Both the position numbers and the translations under genes were made by a program. A stretch of DNA of 30,980 nucleotides from Spirochaeta sp. (lineage in GTDB: Bacteria; Spirochaetota; Spirochaetia; DSM-27196; Alkalispirochaetaceae), in the NCBI GenBank assembly GCA_027859055.1, contig JAQIBO010000193.1, forward strand, positions 1 through 30,980, read 5' to 3'. This document shows, one piece after another, positions 15,107 through 22,428 of this stretch. A model generated the notes under the pieces. That model was not told where the DNA came from, searched no databases, and worked only from the letters and a program-made list of their open reading frames with translations. Each line of letters opens with the position of its first letter. Position 1 is the first letter of the stretch.

Positions 15107-16708
15107 ATGGACACACTTCACGAGATCGACCGGCGTCGGACGTTTGCCGTCATCAGCCACCCCGACGCCGGAAAAACCACCCTCACGGAAAAACTGCGGC
15201 TCTTTGGTGGCGGTATCCGGACCGCCGGCGCGGTCAAATCCAACAAAATCAAAAAGACCGCCGCCTCGGACTTTATGGAGATCGAGAAACAGCGCGGTAT
15301 CTCCGTGGCCACCGCGGTGATGTCCTTCGAATACGACGGCAAACTGATTAACATCCTCGACACACCGGGACATAAAGACTTTGCCGAGGACACCTACCGT
15401 ACGCTGACCGCCGTGGACAGCGTAATTCTCGTCGTGGACAGCGTTAAAGGCGTCGAGGAGCAGACGGAAAAGCTGATGCACGTCTGCCGCATGCGGTCAA
15501 CGCCGGTTATCGTCTTTATCAACAAACTGGACCGGGAAGGTCGCCCGCCGCTGGAACTGCTGGACGAACTGGAGGAGAAGCTCGACATCCGGGTGCGCCC
15601 GATGACGTGGCCGATCAACATGGGCTCTCTGTTCAAGGGCGTGTACAACCTCCACGAGGAAAATCTCTACCTGTTCAAACCGGGAAAGACAACCGTTGAG
15701 GAAGACCGGATCCTGGTGAAAGGGCTTAACGACCCCGCTCTGGACACGCATCTCGGGACCGACGCCAACCGATTACGCGAAAATGTGGAACTGGTGGAGG
15801 GAGTCTACGACCCCTTTTCGGTGGAGGACTACCGCGCGGGCACCCAGGCGCCGGTGTTTTTCGGTAGCGCCCTCAACAACTTCGGTGTGCGCGAGCTTCT
15901 CGAGACGTTTGTCTCGATCGCCCCCCGTCCGGTACCGCGGCCGACAAACACGCGCTTCGTGGATCCCGTGGAAACGACGTTCAGCGGATTCATCTTCAAG
16001 ATCCACGCCAACCTGGACCCGCGCCATCGCGACCGCATCGCCTTTCTGCGCGTCTGCTCCGGCACGTTTGAGCGCTCCAAGCAGTTTCTCCACGTGCGAC
16101 AGGGCAAACAGGTCCGCTTCACCAGCCCCTACAGTTTCATGGCGGAGAAAAAGACGATCGTCGACGAGGCGTTTCCCGGAGATGTGGTCGGGCTCTACGA
16201 CCGGGGGGACTTGAAGATCGGCGATACCCTCACCGATGGAGAGGAACTCGAGTTCCGCGGAATTCCCGCGTTTTCACCGTCCATTTTCCGGGAGATGGTC
16301 AATATGGACCCGATGCGCTCCAAGCAGTTTCACAAGGGGCTCAAACAGCTCACCGAGGAGGGTGTAGCGCAGCTGTTCACGATCAAGAACGGCAATCGCC
16401 TCATCGTCGGGACCGTTGGTGAGCTCCAGTTCGATGTCATCACCTACCGCCTGGAACATGAGTACGGCGCCGCCGCGCGGACGCAACCGCTCCCGTACAC
16501 GGTGGCGCGCTGGGTTACCGCGGATACCCCGGCGGCGCTGGAAGAGTTCATGCGCTACCGCGACCGCAACATCGTGTGGGACAAGGACGACAAGCCGGTG
16601 TACCTCGCCGAATCGCCGTGGGTGCTCAACTCAAACATCAAGGACTATCCGGGCGTCACGTTTCACGAGACGTCGGAGTTCAAGACGGCGGTACAAGGGC
16701 GCGCCTGA
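15107..16708 (+). CDS. prfC: Peptide chain release factor 3
   Basis: The protein has 533 residues, the normal length of RF3. This GTPase removes RF1 or RF2 from the ribosome after termination. Motifs in order are G1 SHPDAGKTT, the QRGISVATAVMSF switch region, G3 DTPGHKDF, G4 NKLDREG, then the EF-G-like domain II (FIFKIHANLDPRHRDR) and the RF3 C-terminal domain (FDVITYRLEHEYG). HPDAGKTT and the length separate it from EF-G and TypA. I chose the ATG at 15107 because RF3 proteins start a few residues before RRRTFAVISHPD; an earlier ATG at 15026 lies in the ABC-F gene. It converges on rnfA across only 8 bases, with no terminator seen. Confidence 0.95.
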   Translation: MDTLHEIDRRRTFAVISHPDAGKTTLTEKLRLFGGGIRTAGAVKSNKIKKTAASDFMEIEKQRGISVATAVMSFEYDGKLINILDTPGHKDFAEDTYRTLTAVDSVILVVDSVKGVEEQTEKLMHVCRMRSTPVIVFINKLDREGRPPLELLDELEEKLDIRVRPMTWPINMGSLFKGVYNLHEENLYLFKPGKTTVEEDRILVKGLNDPALDTHLGTDANRLRENVELVEGVYDPFSVEDYRAGTQAPVFFGSALNNFGVRELLETFVSIAPRPVPRPTNTRFVDPVETTFSGFIFKIHANLDPRHRDRIAFLRVCSGTFERSKQFLHVRQGKQVRFTSPYSFMAEKKTIVDEAFPGDVVGLYDRGDLKIGDTLTDGEELEFRGIPAFSPSIFREMVNMDPMRSKQFHKGLKQLTEEGVAQLFTIKNGNRLIVGTVGELQFDVITYRLEHEYGAAARTQPLPYTVARWVTADTPAALEEFMRYRDRNIVWDKDDKPVYLAESPWVLNSNIKDYPGVTFHETSEFKTAVQGRA

Positions 16709-16716
16709 GGCAGAGA

Positions 16717-17316
16717 TCAGTACAGCGGGACAAGGAAGCGTTGCAGCAGAACGTCGATCTGTTGAATCGCCAGTGCCATGACCGCCGTTGCCAGGTACAC
16801 CGACACGTCACCGCGCAGCAACGACGATGGCGACTGGGTTCGTTCGAAGTGGACGCGCACCGCGGCAAGCGGGACCAGCGCAAAAAAGAGCCCTGCCCCT
16901 GCGGCAACCGCGCCCAGGAGCACCTGCGGGTACGTTTCAACCGATCGCGCAAGCCCCATCGAAACGACAAACACGGTGGTGTTAATCAGGATCACCGGTA
17001 CGGTCTGCATAATTCGCTTCCGGTAAAACGGCGCGATCTGTGAGCCCAGCCGCATCGCCCCGAGGGTGGACAGTGCCAGAATCGTGGTAAGCACGAGCGT
17101 CTCCAGCACCTCAACCCCGAGGGGCACGATAACAACGCGCCGAATCAGCCAGTAGACCCCGGAGACCCACACAAGCGCCACGGTAATCGAGGCGGAGAGG
17201 AAGACCGCGCGACGCGGCGACTGCAACACCACCGGAAGGGGCCACACGCCGAGGTAATGCACCAGGATGACGTTCTGGGCGAGCGACGCGGTCAGAATAA
17301 TCGCCAAAGCGCTCAT
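16717..17316 (-). CDS. RnfA-like membrane protein without cysteines
   Basis: The protein has 199 residues and six membrane segments, matching RnfA/NqrE in length and order of conserved stretches. Normal RnfA has a cysteine in LGLCPF and another in TTNCAVLG; together with two cysteines of RnfE they hold a 2Fe-2S cluster in the membrane. Here the first reads LGVWPL (W25) and the second INTTVF (T113), and the whole protein has no cysteine. It therefore cannot hold that cluster. The gene is intact, with AAGGAA just before the ATG, and overlaps the rnfE stop by 4 bases. It is the last gene of the operon. I infer a structural or ion-pathway role rather than electron transfer. Confidence 0.85.
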   Translation of the reverse strand: MSALAIILTASLAQNVILVHYLGVWPLPVVLQSPRRAVFLSASITVALVWVSGVYWLIRRVVIVPLGVEVLETLVLTTILALSTLGAMRLGSQIAPFYRKRIMQTVPVILINTTVFVVSMGLARSVETYPQVLLGAVAAGAGLFFALVPLAAVRVHFERTQSPSSLLRGDVSVYLATAVMALAIQQIDVLLQRFLVPLY

Positions 17317-17882
17317 TGCATTTCCTTTCGCGGGGCCGCATCCCCCGTCCATCCCGAGACGATCGCGATCATCCGCCCGACCGCCAGCAGGAAAAACCCC
17401 ATCGCAACGGAGTTCGCCAGCCCGATTCCGGCCTGCCCGATACCAAAGCGAATCAACGAAAAGAGCGCAAAGCCGAGAACAAAACCGATCGTCAGGCCGA
17501 GCACAACCTGCATCCGATCCACAAACCGTTCCCGTCGGGGCGCCCGGATCGTCGGCCAGATGACGATACCGGACACGCTGACCGCCCGTAACATGAGCAG
17601 CATTCGATCCGATGGTACCACGCCGGCACGTATCGCAAACAACTCGACGATCGTTACAACGGTACCGGCGATCACCAGAACCGGGATAATCCGCAGCATC
17701 CGCGGAAGGTGCGACTCCATAAAATAGGAGAGCACATGCACGAAGGGAACAACGAGAGCCACCGTCACACCGAAAAGCACCGCCCATTCCGGCGATTGGC
17801 TGGCAAACAGAACGATCGGCAGCGCCAGCGGTACCGTCCAGACGGGGTTTTTTGAGACGATATACCGTCCGACCTGCTTCAT
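17313..17882 (-). CDS. RnfE-like membrane protein without cysteines
   Basis: The protein has 189 residues with six membrane segments and the RnfE/NqrD pattern: KNPVW near the N-terminus, VTIVELF in the middle and VLGLTIGFVLGFALF later. The family motifs that supply its two cluster cysteines (LGLCP and VNCAI) read LALPIV and SGIVIW, and there is no cysteine anywhere in the protein. The paired loss with RnfA means the RnfA/RnfE 2Fe-2S site is wholly gone. It has the strongest ribosome binding site of the operon, GGAGGAG 5 bases before the ATG, and 4-base overlaps on both sides. The assignment rests on position between RnfG-like and RnfA genes as well as on sequence. Confidence 0.83.
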   Translation of the reverse strand: MKQVGRYIVSKNPVWTVPLALPIVLFASQSPEWAVLFGVTVALVVPFVHVLSYFMESHLPRMLRIIPVLVIAGTVVTIVELFAIRAGVVPSDRMLLMLRAVSVSGIVIWPTIRAPRRERFVDRMQVVLGLTIGFVLGFALFSLIRFGIGQAGIGLANSVAMGFFLLAVGRMIAIVSGWTGDAAPRKEMQ

Positions 17883-18049
17883 GACAGCTCCTCCCCTTCG
17901 AAACGGGTCGTCATCGTGGTTCCGACGCCCACATCGGGGCGTTCACCACCGGTGACGTTCAACAGGAACTGCAGCGCAAGTAAGACCGCCGCCGCAGCGA
18001 CGAGGAGTCCAACGACTTTAAGAAAACGGACAGCCCCTTCCTGTTTCAT
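17879..18049 (-). CDS. 56-residue single-TM protein in the RnfG position
   Basis: This small gene reads MKQEGAVRFLKVVGLL... and ends FEGEELS. One membrane segment (about residues 8-30) follows a short basic N-terminus, and about 26 residues remain outside. Evidence that it is real: GAGG lies 5 bases before the ATG, and it overlaps rnfD and rnfE by 4 bases each, exactly like the other pairs of the operon. In canonical order this is the place of RnfG, whose N-terminal helix anchors an FMN-carrying domain of about 170 residues with an S/T-G-A-T motif. Here that domain is absent. It may be an RnfG reduced to its anchor or an unrelated small subunit; sequence alone cannot decide. Confidence 0.75.
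   Translation of the reverse strand: MKQEGAVRFLKVVGLLVAAAAVLLALQFLLNVTGGERPDVGVGTTMTTRFEGEELS
17888..17894 (-). promoter_or_regulatory. Strong ribosome binding site of rnfE inside the small gene
   Basis: GGAGGAG on the minus strand lies 5 bases before the rnfE ATG at 17882, within the last codons of the 56-residue gene. Confidence 0.75.
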
Positions 18050-18993
18050 CGTCGCCTCAGCACCTGGTCAAGTAACGGTCGAATCGTTGCGACAAGGACA
18101 ACTCCGGTGATAACCGGTACAGCCGCGCCGGAGGTCACCAGCAGCACCGCCGACAGGACACCCGAAGCGACCCCGAAAACGGCCATGCTCGCAGCACGCA
18201 TCGGTCGGACCGACGGGTCCGCAAGCGCAAATACCAGAACGATCAGAACGTTGCTGCGTACGAGTAAATCGATAATGTCGGCTTCGGCAAAAAAGAGTAC
18301 GGCGACAACACCGATAAGAAACGTCACGACAACCGTCGGCGGCACGAGGTCTTCCCCGAAGACGAACAGCGCCCCGAGGATCAACGGGGGTATCAGCGCA
18401 GCTCCGACGCTGACAGCGCCGGCATCGCCGACGTTGATGAGCAGGGCGATCGCCTCGGGAGGGACGCGCATCCCCAGCGGAGCGAACACCGAATCGGTCA
18501 TTCCCTGATAGGCGCCCGAATCGGCCACCACCTGGGCGAGCGCGGCCAGCGCCGTGGGCTCAGCGGTGGGGAGCGTGGTGATTCCTCCGCCGGCAATGAC
18601 CATCAAGCCGATAAACACGGGATGGACGTAGTACACACCGGTGTCGCCCATCAGGTACACGCCGATCAGAACCGTTGCCGCCGCCGCAATCGCCACGACA
18701 ACCGGTGAGGTCTGCGCCGGCACCAGTACCGCCAGCAGCACCATCAGGTAGAGAACACGACCGTTCTTCACCGGAGATGAGGTAGCCGCGCCGGTCCGAA
18801 AGAGGTCAACCAGAAACTCCGCAACCGCACCGGTCGCGATTGCGGCGAGAAAGGTCATCACCACCGACGGCCCACCTCGCCAGATGCCGAAGAGGAGCAG
18901 CGGCACAAGGGCGACGGTCAGCTTGATGTAAATGCCGCGGACCGTCACCGGCTGAAATGTATGGGGAAACGGCGAGACAGCCCGGGAGCTCAT
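18046..18993 (-). CDS. RnfD-like membrane protein lacking the flavinylation motif
   Basis: The protein has 315 residues with about nine or ten membrane segments and fits RnfD/NqrB. The family stretch LPPxxPWW is reduced to LVPAQTSPVVV, and GGLGxNxFNPA to DTGVYYVHPVF. RnfD normally carries covalent FMN on the threonine of an SGAT-type motif just before the FxGNxxGSxGE segment. Here that segment reads LLINVGDAGAVSVG, and the nearest match before it is SGAY (159-162), with tyrosine in place of threonine. Covalent flavin is thus unlikely. I chose the ATG at 18993 because it overlaps the rnfC stop by 4 bases and has GGGGA upstream. The C-terminal ADPSVRP segment corresponds to the family's TDPxTxP. 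Confidence 0.83.
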   Translation of the reverse strand: MSSRAVSPFPHTFQPVTVRGIYIKLTVALVPLLLFGIWRGGPSVVMTFLAAIATGAVAEFLVDLFRTGAATSSPVKNGRVLYLMVLLAVLVPAQTSPVVVAIAAAATVLIGVYLMGDTGVYYVHPVFIGLMVIAGGGITTLPTAEPTALAALAQVVADSGAYQGMTDSVFAPLGMRVPPEAIALLINVGDAGAVSVGAALIPPLILGALFVFGEDLVPPTVVVTFLIGVVAVLFFAEADIIDLLVRSNVLIVLVFALADPSVRPMRAASMAVFGVASGVLSAVLLVTSGAAVPVITGVVLVATIRPLLDQVLRRR

Positions 18994-20306
18994 ACCACAC
19001 CGTCCCCGGTGAGGGGATGCACCCGTTTCACCTCTCGAAAACGGTCGACCAGCGGGATCCGGGATGGACAGACGTGGGCGCACAGTCCGCACTCGATACA
19101 TGCCGGAAGGCCCGCGGTACGGGCGTCATCCGTCTGGCCCGCAAGAATGTAGCGGTGCAGCAACTGGGGATCCAGCTCCACCGGACACGCCCGGGCACAG
19201 GCTCCACACCCGATGCACGGTTCCTGCGCACCGCCGACGTGGATCTCCTCCCGCTTCATCGCCACCACCGCGGCGGTGGTCTTGGTAATCGGGGCGTTGA
19301 TATTGGCGACCTCTCGCCCGGTCAGGGGGCCCCCGGCGATAATCCGCGCCGGTTCTGCGGTCAGGCCGCCGCATTCCGCAAGAATATCGGCGATGGCGGT
19401 TCCAATTCGCACCCGGACGTGGGCGGGACGGCGGACAGCGCTCCCGCCAACGGCGATCACCTGATCGATCTGCGGCTTGTCAAACACAACCGCTTCGTAG
19501 ATCGCATAGGCGGTGTTGGGCGAGATCACGAACAGATCGTCATCGGAGTTGCCGTCGACGTGGTTTCGGCGAACAAAAGACCGCAGTGACGCTTCGGTGA
19601 TACCGGGGTACCGCCGCGCCACCCGGTGCACCCGGTATCCGATCTCCCGGGCGGAACGCCGCAACCGTTCAAGCCGGCGGGCGTATCCCCGCGCAATCAC
19701 GATATGCACGCGTTCAGCCGCCAGGATTGCCGCAACGATCTGCAACCCCGTCAGCACCGCATCGCTCGCCGCCACCGCCTGCTCGACGCCGCCGGTCAGA
19801 TACGGCTCCGTCTCGGCCAGATCAAGCACCAGGACGCGGTCACCCCGAGGCCGTTTGGGACCCAGAAGCAGATGCGCCGGTGCGGCAGAGCGGGGGCCGC
19901 AGACGACGCCGGCGGCGCGAATGCGTTGTAAAAGCTCGTCCCGGGAGAGGTCGGCCCACGCAACCGGCTCCAGATGCTTACCGAGACGGTCAAACTCACC
20001 GTCAAGCTCTATCGACATCGCGGCGCTGTAGGTGCCGTCAAAAAGCTGTACCCGCCCGATATTGCGAACACGACCGGGAATCGGCGCGTGCAGGGGAAGT
20101 GCCAGACGACGGTCGCTTTCGGCGATCACCATGCCCTCGCGGACAAAATCACCGGTCCGTACCAACGGATCGATCCGGCTTCCGGTGTGCTGTTGCAGCG
20201 GCACCACACACATTGACGGTACCGCCGCGTTCCAGAAGCCGGTTTCCAGAGACGAGTTCTCATGTTGGGGGCGAATACCGGCTCCACCCGGCGTCAGAAT
20301 ACTCAA
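18990..20306 (-). CDS. RnfC-like protein with two 4Fe-4S motifs but no flavin/NADH motif
   Basis: The protein has 438 residues, normal for RnfC. The N-terminal barrel-sandwich part is present (VVPLQQHTGS, IPGRVRNI), as are the later NTAYAIYEAV and GGPLTG stretches. Two ferredoxin-type motifs are complete: C364, C367, C370, C374 and C403, C406, C409, C413. The glycine-rich GxGGAGFPT motif for FMN/NADH reads CGPRSAAPA (136-144), NGAECEPYLT reads DLAETEPYLT, and YPxGGEK reads YPGITEA, so the flavin/NADH site appears lost. The start is TTG at 20306, supported by AAGGAG 9 bases upstream and by the 4-base overlap with the preceding gene. It should sit on the cytoplasmic face. Confidence 0.88.
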   Translation of the reverse strand: MSILTPGGAGIRPQHENSSLETGFWNAAVPSMCVVPLQQHTGSRIDPLVRTGDFVREGMVIAESDRRLALPLHAPIPGRVRNIGRVQLFDGTYSAAMSIELDGEFDRLGKHLEPVAWADLSRDELLQRIRAAGVVCGPRSAAPAHLLLGPKRPRGDRVLVLDLAETEPYLTGGVEQAVAASDAVLTGLQIVAAILAAERVHIVIARGYARRLERLRRSAREIGYRVHRVARRYPGITEASLRSFVRRNHVDGNSDDDLFVISPNTAYAIYEAVVFDKPQIDQVIAVGGSAVRRPAHVRVRIGTAIADILAECGGLTAEPARIIAGGPLTGREVANINAPITKTTAAVVAMKREEIHVGGAQEPCIGCGACARACPVELDPQLLHRYILAGQTDDARTAGLPACIECGLCAHVCPSRIPLVDRFREVKRVHPLTGDGVV

Positions 20307-21886
20307 CGGCGCTCACTCCTTGATGCGACTGCAACCGTACCAATCCCGTCGCGGTAGGGCAAGCGAAAGCGGAGGAGAAGCGGGAAAACAACCACAAAAA
20401 GCAGGATGATCTGCACCGGTATCAACCGCGCCGGAAGGGGAGACACGAAAAGTCGGTGGGGAACAACGGAGAACACTCCGCCCTCACGGACGAAGAGCGT
20501 ATACACCGATGGTTCGGTGACATCGTATTGCGCCAGCACCCACGCACCGTCGTACCGGATCTGCTCTTCCTCCCAGGCGGAGATCGTTCCGTTCTCCCGT
20601 CGGAATCTTCGCAGCGTCACCACCTCATCAGCAGCCGGCGTGGCGAACCGCCCGTCAAACAAAACGGAACTCTGGTACCGGCGGTGGGCAAGAAACCCGG
20701 CAACCGACAGGGGGGTCTGCTGCGGATCGATAACGGATACGGCGTCAAGCAAATCGACCCCGTCGCGCGGCGTCTCAATCGGCCCCGGTTCCACAAGCGT
20801 ATGTTCCGGCACCGGGATATACGTGGTTCCCGTAAAAAGATCACTGTCCGTATACAGATAGATCGCCACAATCGCCACCGCAAGCCCCGCCGCTGCACCA
20901 CGGAGCCCGGGGAACACCTCCAGCGGCGGGCGACGTGACCGCCACGTCTCGCCCAGAATCGGGCGCGGGGAAAAGAGGCGGTGCTCTCTGCGGTACAGGC
21001 GCATCCGCTCCACTACAATCGCCGTTGCATAGGCGCCGAACAGAGAAAGCCCGAATGCGGCGTAGGCGGCGATGCGGGCGGTTGGATCAGGTGCGGTCAT
21101 AGCGACGCTTGTCGCTGAAATAGCGATGCCCCCCGCGAGCAGTACCAGAACGCGAGCGTGATCCTCATGCAACGTGATTCGGCCGCGATGGAGCAGCCAC
21201 TCCCGTTCCAGTGGTCGCGCCAACTGCACCGCGTACATCACGGCGATCGCCGTGAGGACACCGCCGACAAACGCCCCCGGACCCTGCAGAAATACGTACG
21301 CCACGGCGAAGATCGCGATTGTCGAGGAGAGCGCCGGACGCCGGCGGGCGGTGACCACCACTCCAGAGAGGATCAGAAACGCCGCGATCGCGCTGAGGAC
21401 GCGCGCCATCGGCTGCCACCCCGCGAGGTAGAACGGAACTCCGTCAAGCGCCGCGTCGATCGTTCTGTACCGCCGAATCATCGACGATGAGCGGGGAAGG
21501 TAAATGATGTGCGAACCGGCATCCCCCTGACGCGTATAGAACAGCCGCATCACCGACCGGGCAAACGGGTCGAGGCGCGGATCCGCATCATCAAATCGGC
21601 GGGAGAGATCGGCGATCGGCATCTCCGCCTGGCCGTTGAAATCTTCCAGCCGGATCGTCGCGTTGACGGCGTTAATCGGGGCCAGACCGGCTGTATCCAG
21701 CGCAAGATGGAGATCTTCAAGGGGAACGGTATCGGGAACAACCACAACGTCGAACGCCTGCCACCCGGAGCGTTCAAAGGCAACGTCGGAAAGCGCCGCC
21801 ATCGTTGCGGCGGCGCCGGCGGTGAGCAGAGTGAATACAACCAGGGAAACCAGACCGGAACGTCGCATCGGTAATGGGCCGCTCAA
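20303..21886 (-). CDS. Unrecognised 527-residue polytopic membrane protein coupled to rnfC
   Basis: I do not recognise a named family. An N-terminal helix (about 10-31) is followed by an extracytoplasmic domain (about 32-155). Six membrane segments come next (about 157-180, 188-204, 205-222, 243-264, 270-292, 328-346), then a second extracytoplasmic domain (about 350-485), and a last helix (about 486-506) with a basic tail. There are no cysteines and no cofactor motif. The outside domains are strand-rich and acidic. The start is probably TTG at 21886, which overlaps the DUF212 stop by 4 bases; an ATG at 21868 is an alternative, and neither has a good ribosome binding site. Its stop overlaps the rnfC start, so it is probably a partner of the Rnf-like complex. 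Confidence 0.8.
   Translation of the reverse strand: MSGPLPMRRSGLVSLVVFTLLTAGAAATMAALSDVAFERSGWQAFDVVVVPDTVPLEDLHLALDTAGLAPINAVNATIRLEDFNGQAEMPIADLSRRFDDADPRLDPFARSVMRLFYTRQGDAGSHIIYLPRSSSMIRRYRTIDAALDGVPFYLAGWQPMARVLSAIAAFLILSGVVVTARRRPALSSTIAIFAVAYVFLQGPGAFVGGVLTAIAVMYAVQLARPLEREWLLHRGRITLHEDHARVLVLLAGGIAISATSVAMTAPDPTARIAAYAAFGLSLFGAYATAIVVERMRLYRREHRLFSPRPILGETWRSRRPPLEVFPGLRGAAAGLAVAIVAIYLYTDSDLFTGTTYIPVPEHTLVEPGPIETPRDGVDLLDAVSVIDPQQTPLSVAGFLAHRRYQSSVLFDGRFATPAADEVVTLRRFRRENGTISAWEEEQIRYDGAWVLAQYDVTEPSVYTLFVREGGVFSVVPHRLFVSPLPARLIPVQIILLFVVVFPLLLRFRLPYRDGIGTVAVASRSERR
20316..20321 (-). promoter_or_regulatory. Ribosome binding site that decides the TTG start of rnfC
   Basis: AAGGAG on the minus strand lies 9 bases before the TTG at 20306. 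It supports initiation at this rare start codon within the TTGA overlap with the upstream gene. Confidence 0.7.
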
Positions 21887-22398
21887 AGAAGGCTGAACGC
21901 CAACCCGGTAAAAAATCCGAGGAGTACCCCGACGAACACCTCACTTGGTGTATGGCCACTGACCTCTTTTACCGGATGAAATTCGATATCAAACCGGTCG
22001 GCCAGCTGCAGGCCGATCCGATTGAGTTCCCGCGCCTGCACTCCCGCTGCCCGGCGGACTCCGAGGGCATCGCGGATAATGAGGCCTCCGTAAAACAGGG
22101 ACATCACGAAAATGGCGGATCTCACCCCGTTCTGAACGCCGATCGTGGTGGCCAGACCGGTAACGAGGGACGAATGACTGGAGGGCATACCGCCGGTCCG
22201 CCACAGGAGTGTGGTCAGCATGTCCCGCGACCCCTGCGCGCGGCCACGAAGCTGGTCCACCAGCATCTTGATGAACTGCGCAAGAAACCAGCTGAAAAAC
22301 GCCGAGAGGAAGACACGACTCGAGAGCATAGAATACACGTATGTTGCAACCTGGCTCTGCACCGTTGCAGTTTCCACGCTGCTATGACCCTTTGTCAA
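21883..22398 (-). CDS. DUF212/YuiD-like divergent PAP2 family membrane protein
   Basis: The protein has up to 171 residues. Family marks are WFLAQFIKMLVD, the phosphatase-like GGMPSSHSSLVTGL, then VRRAAGVQARELN and GHTPSEVFVGVLLG. These resemble the PAP2 (phosphatidic acid phosphatase) motifs in reduced form and are typical of the divergent PAP2/DUF212 family, whose reaction is unknown. It has about four membrane segments. The start is uncertain: TTG at 22398 has GGAAG 8 bases upstream, a GTG lies at 22377, and the first ATG is at 22329. Its stop overlaps the start of the 527-residue gene by 4 bases, so it leads the seven-gene Rnf-like operon. It is divergent from the RluA-family gene. Confidence 0.83.
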   Translation of the reverse strand: MTKGHSSVETATVQSQVATYVYSMLSSRVFLSAFFSWFLAQFIKMLVDQLRGRAQGSRDMLTTLLWRTGGMPSSHSSLVTGLATTIGVQNGVRSAIFVMSLFYGGLIIRDALGVRRAAGVQARELNRIGLQLADRFDIEFHPVKEVSGHTPSEVFVGVLLGFFTGLAFSLL

Positions 22399-22420
22399 GA
22401 CAACCGCTTCCGACTACACT
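22392..22420 (+). promoter_or_regulatory. Predicted promoter of the RluA-family gene, near leaderless
   Basis: The -35 TTGTCA (22392-22397) and the -10 TACACT (22415-22420) are exactly 17 bases apart. Transcription should start near 22427, about 2 bases before the ATG at 22429. The -35 overlaps the most upstream possible start codon of the divergent DUF212 gene. Confidence 0.62.
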
Positions 22421-22428
22421 TGCGCATA

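Noticed and set aside
13674..15116. A 480-codon open frame on the minus strand opposite the ABC-F gene
   Set aside because: It is a shadow of the high-GC codon pattern of the ABC-F gene, whose motifs are unmistakable; the shadow protein has no recognisable domain.
17317..17787. Upstream extension of the rnfA frame through rnfE
   Set aside because: The frame stays open by chance. RnfA homology starts at the ATG at 17316, which has AAGGAA upstream and a 4-base overlap with rnfE.
16717..20306. Reading the cluster as an ordinary Rnf ferredoxin:NAD oxidoreductase
   Set aside because: Gene order and length fit, but the cysteines, flavin sites, RnfB and the RnfG domain needed for that reaction are absent.
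21874..22428. Upstream extension of the RluA-family frame by 185 codons
   Set aside because: It lies opposite the DUF212 gene and has no similarity to the family; the S4 domain starts just after 22429, where a promoter is placed.
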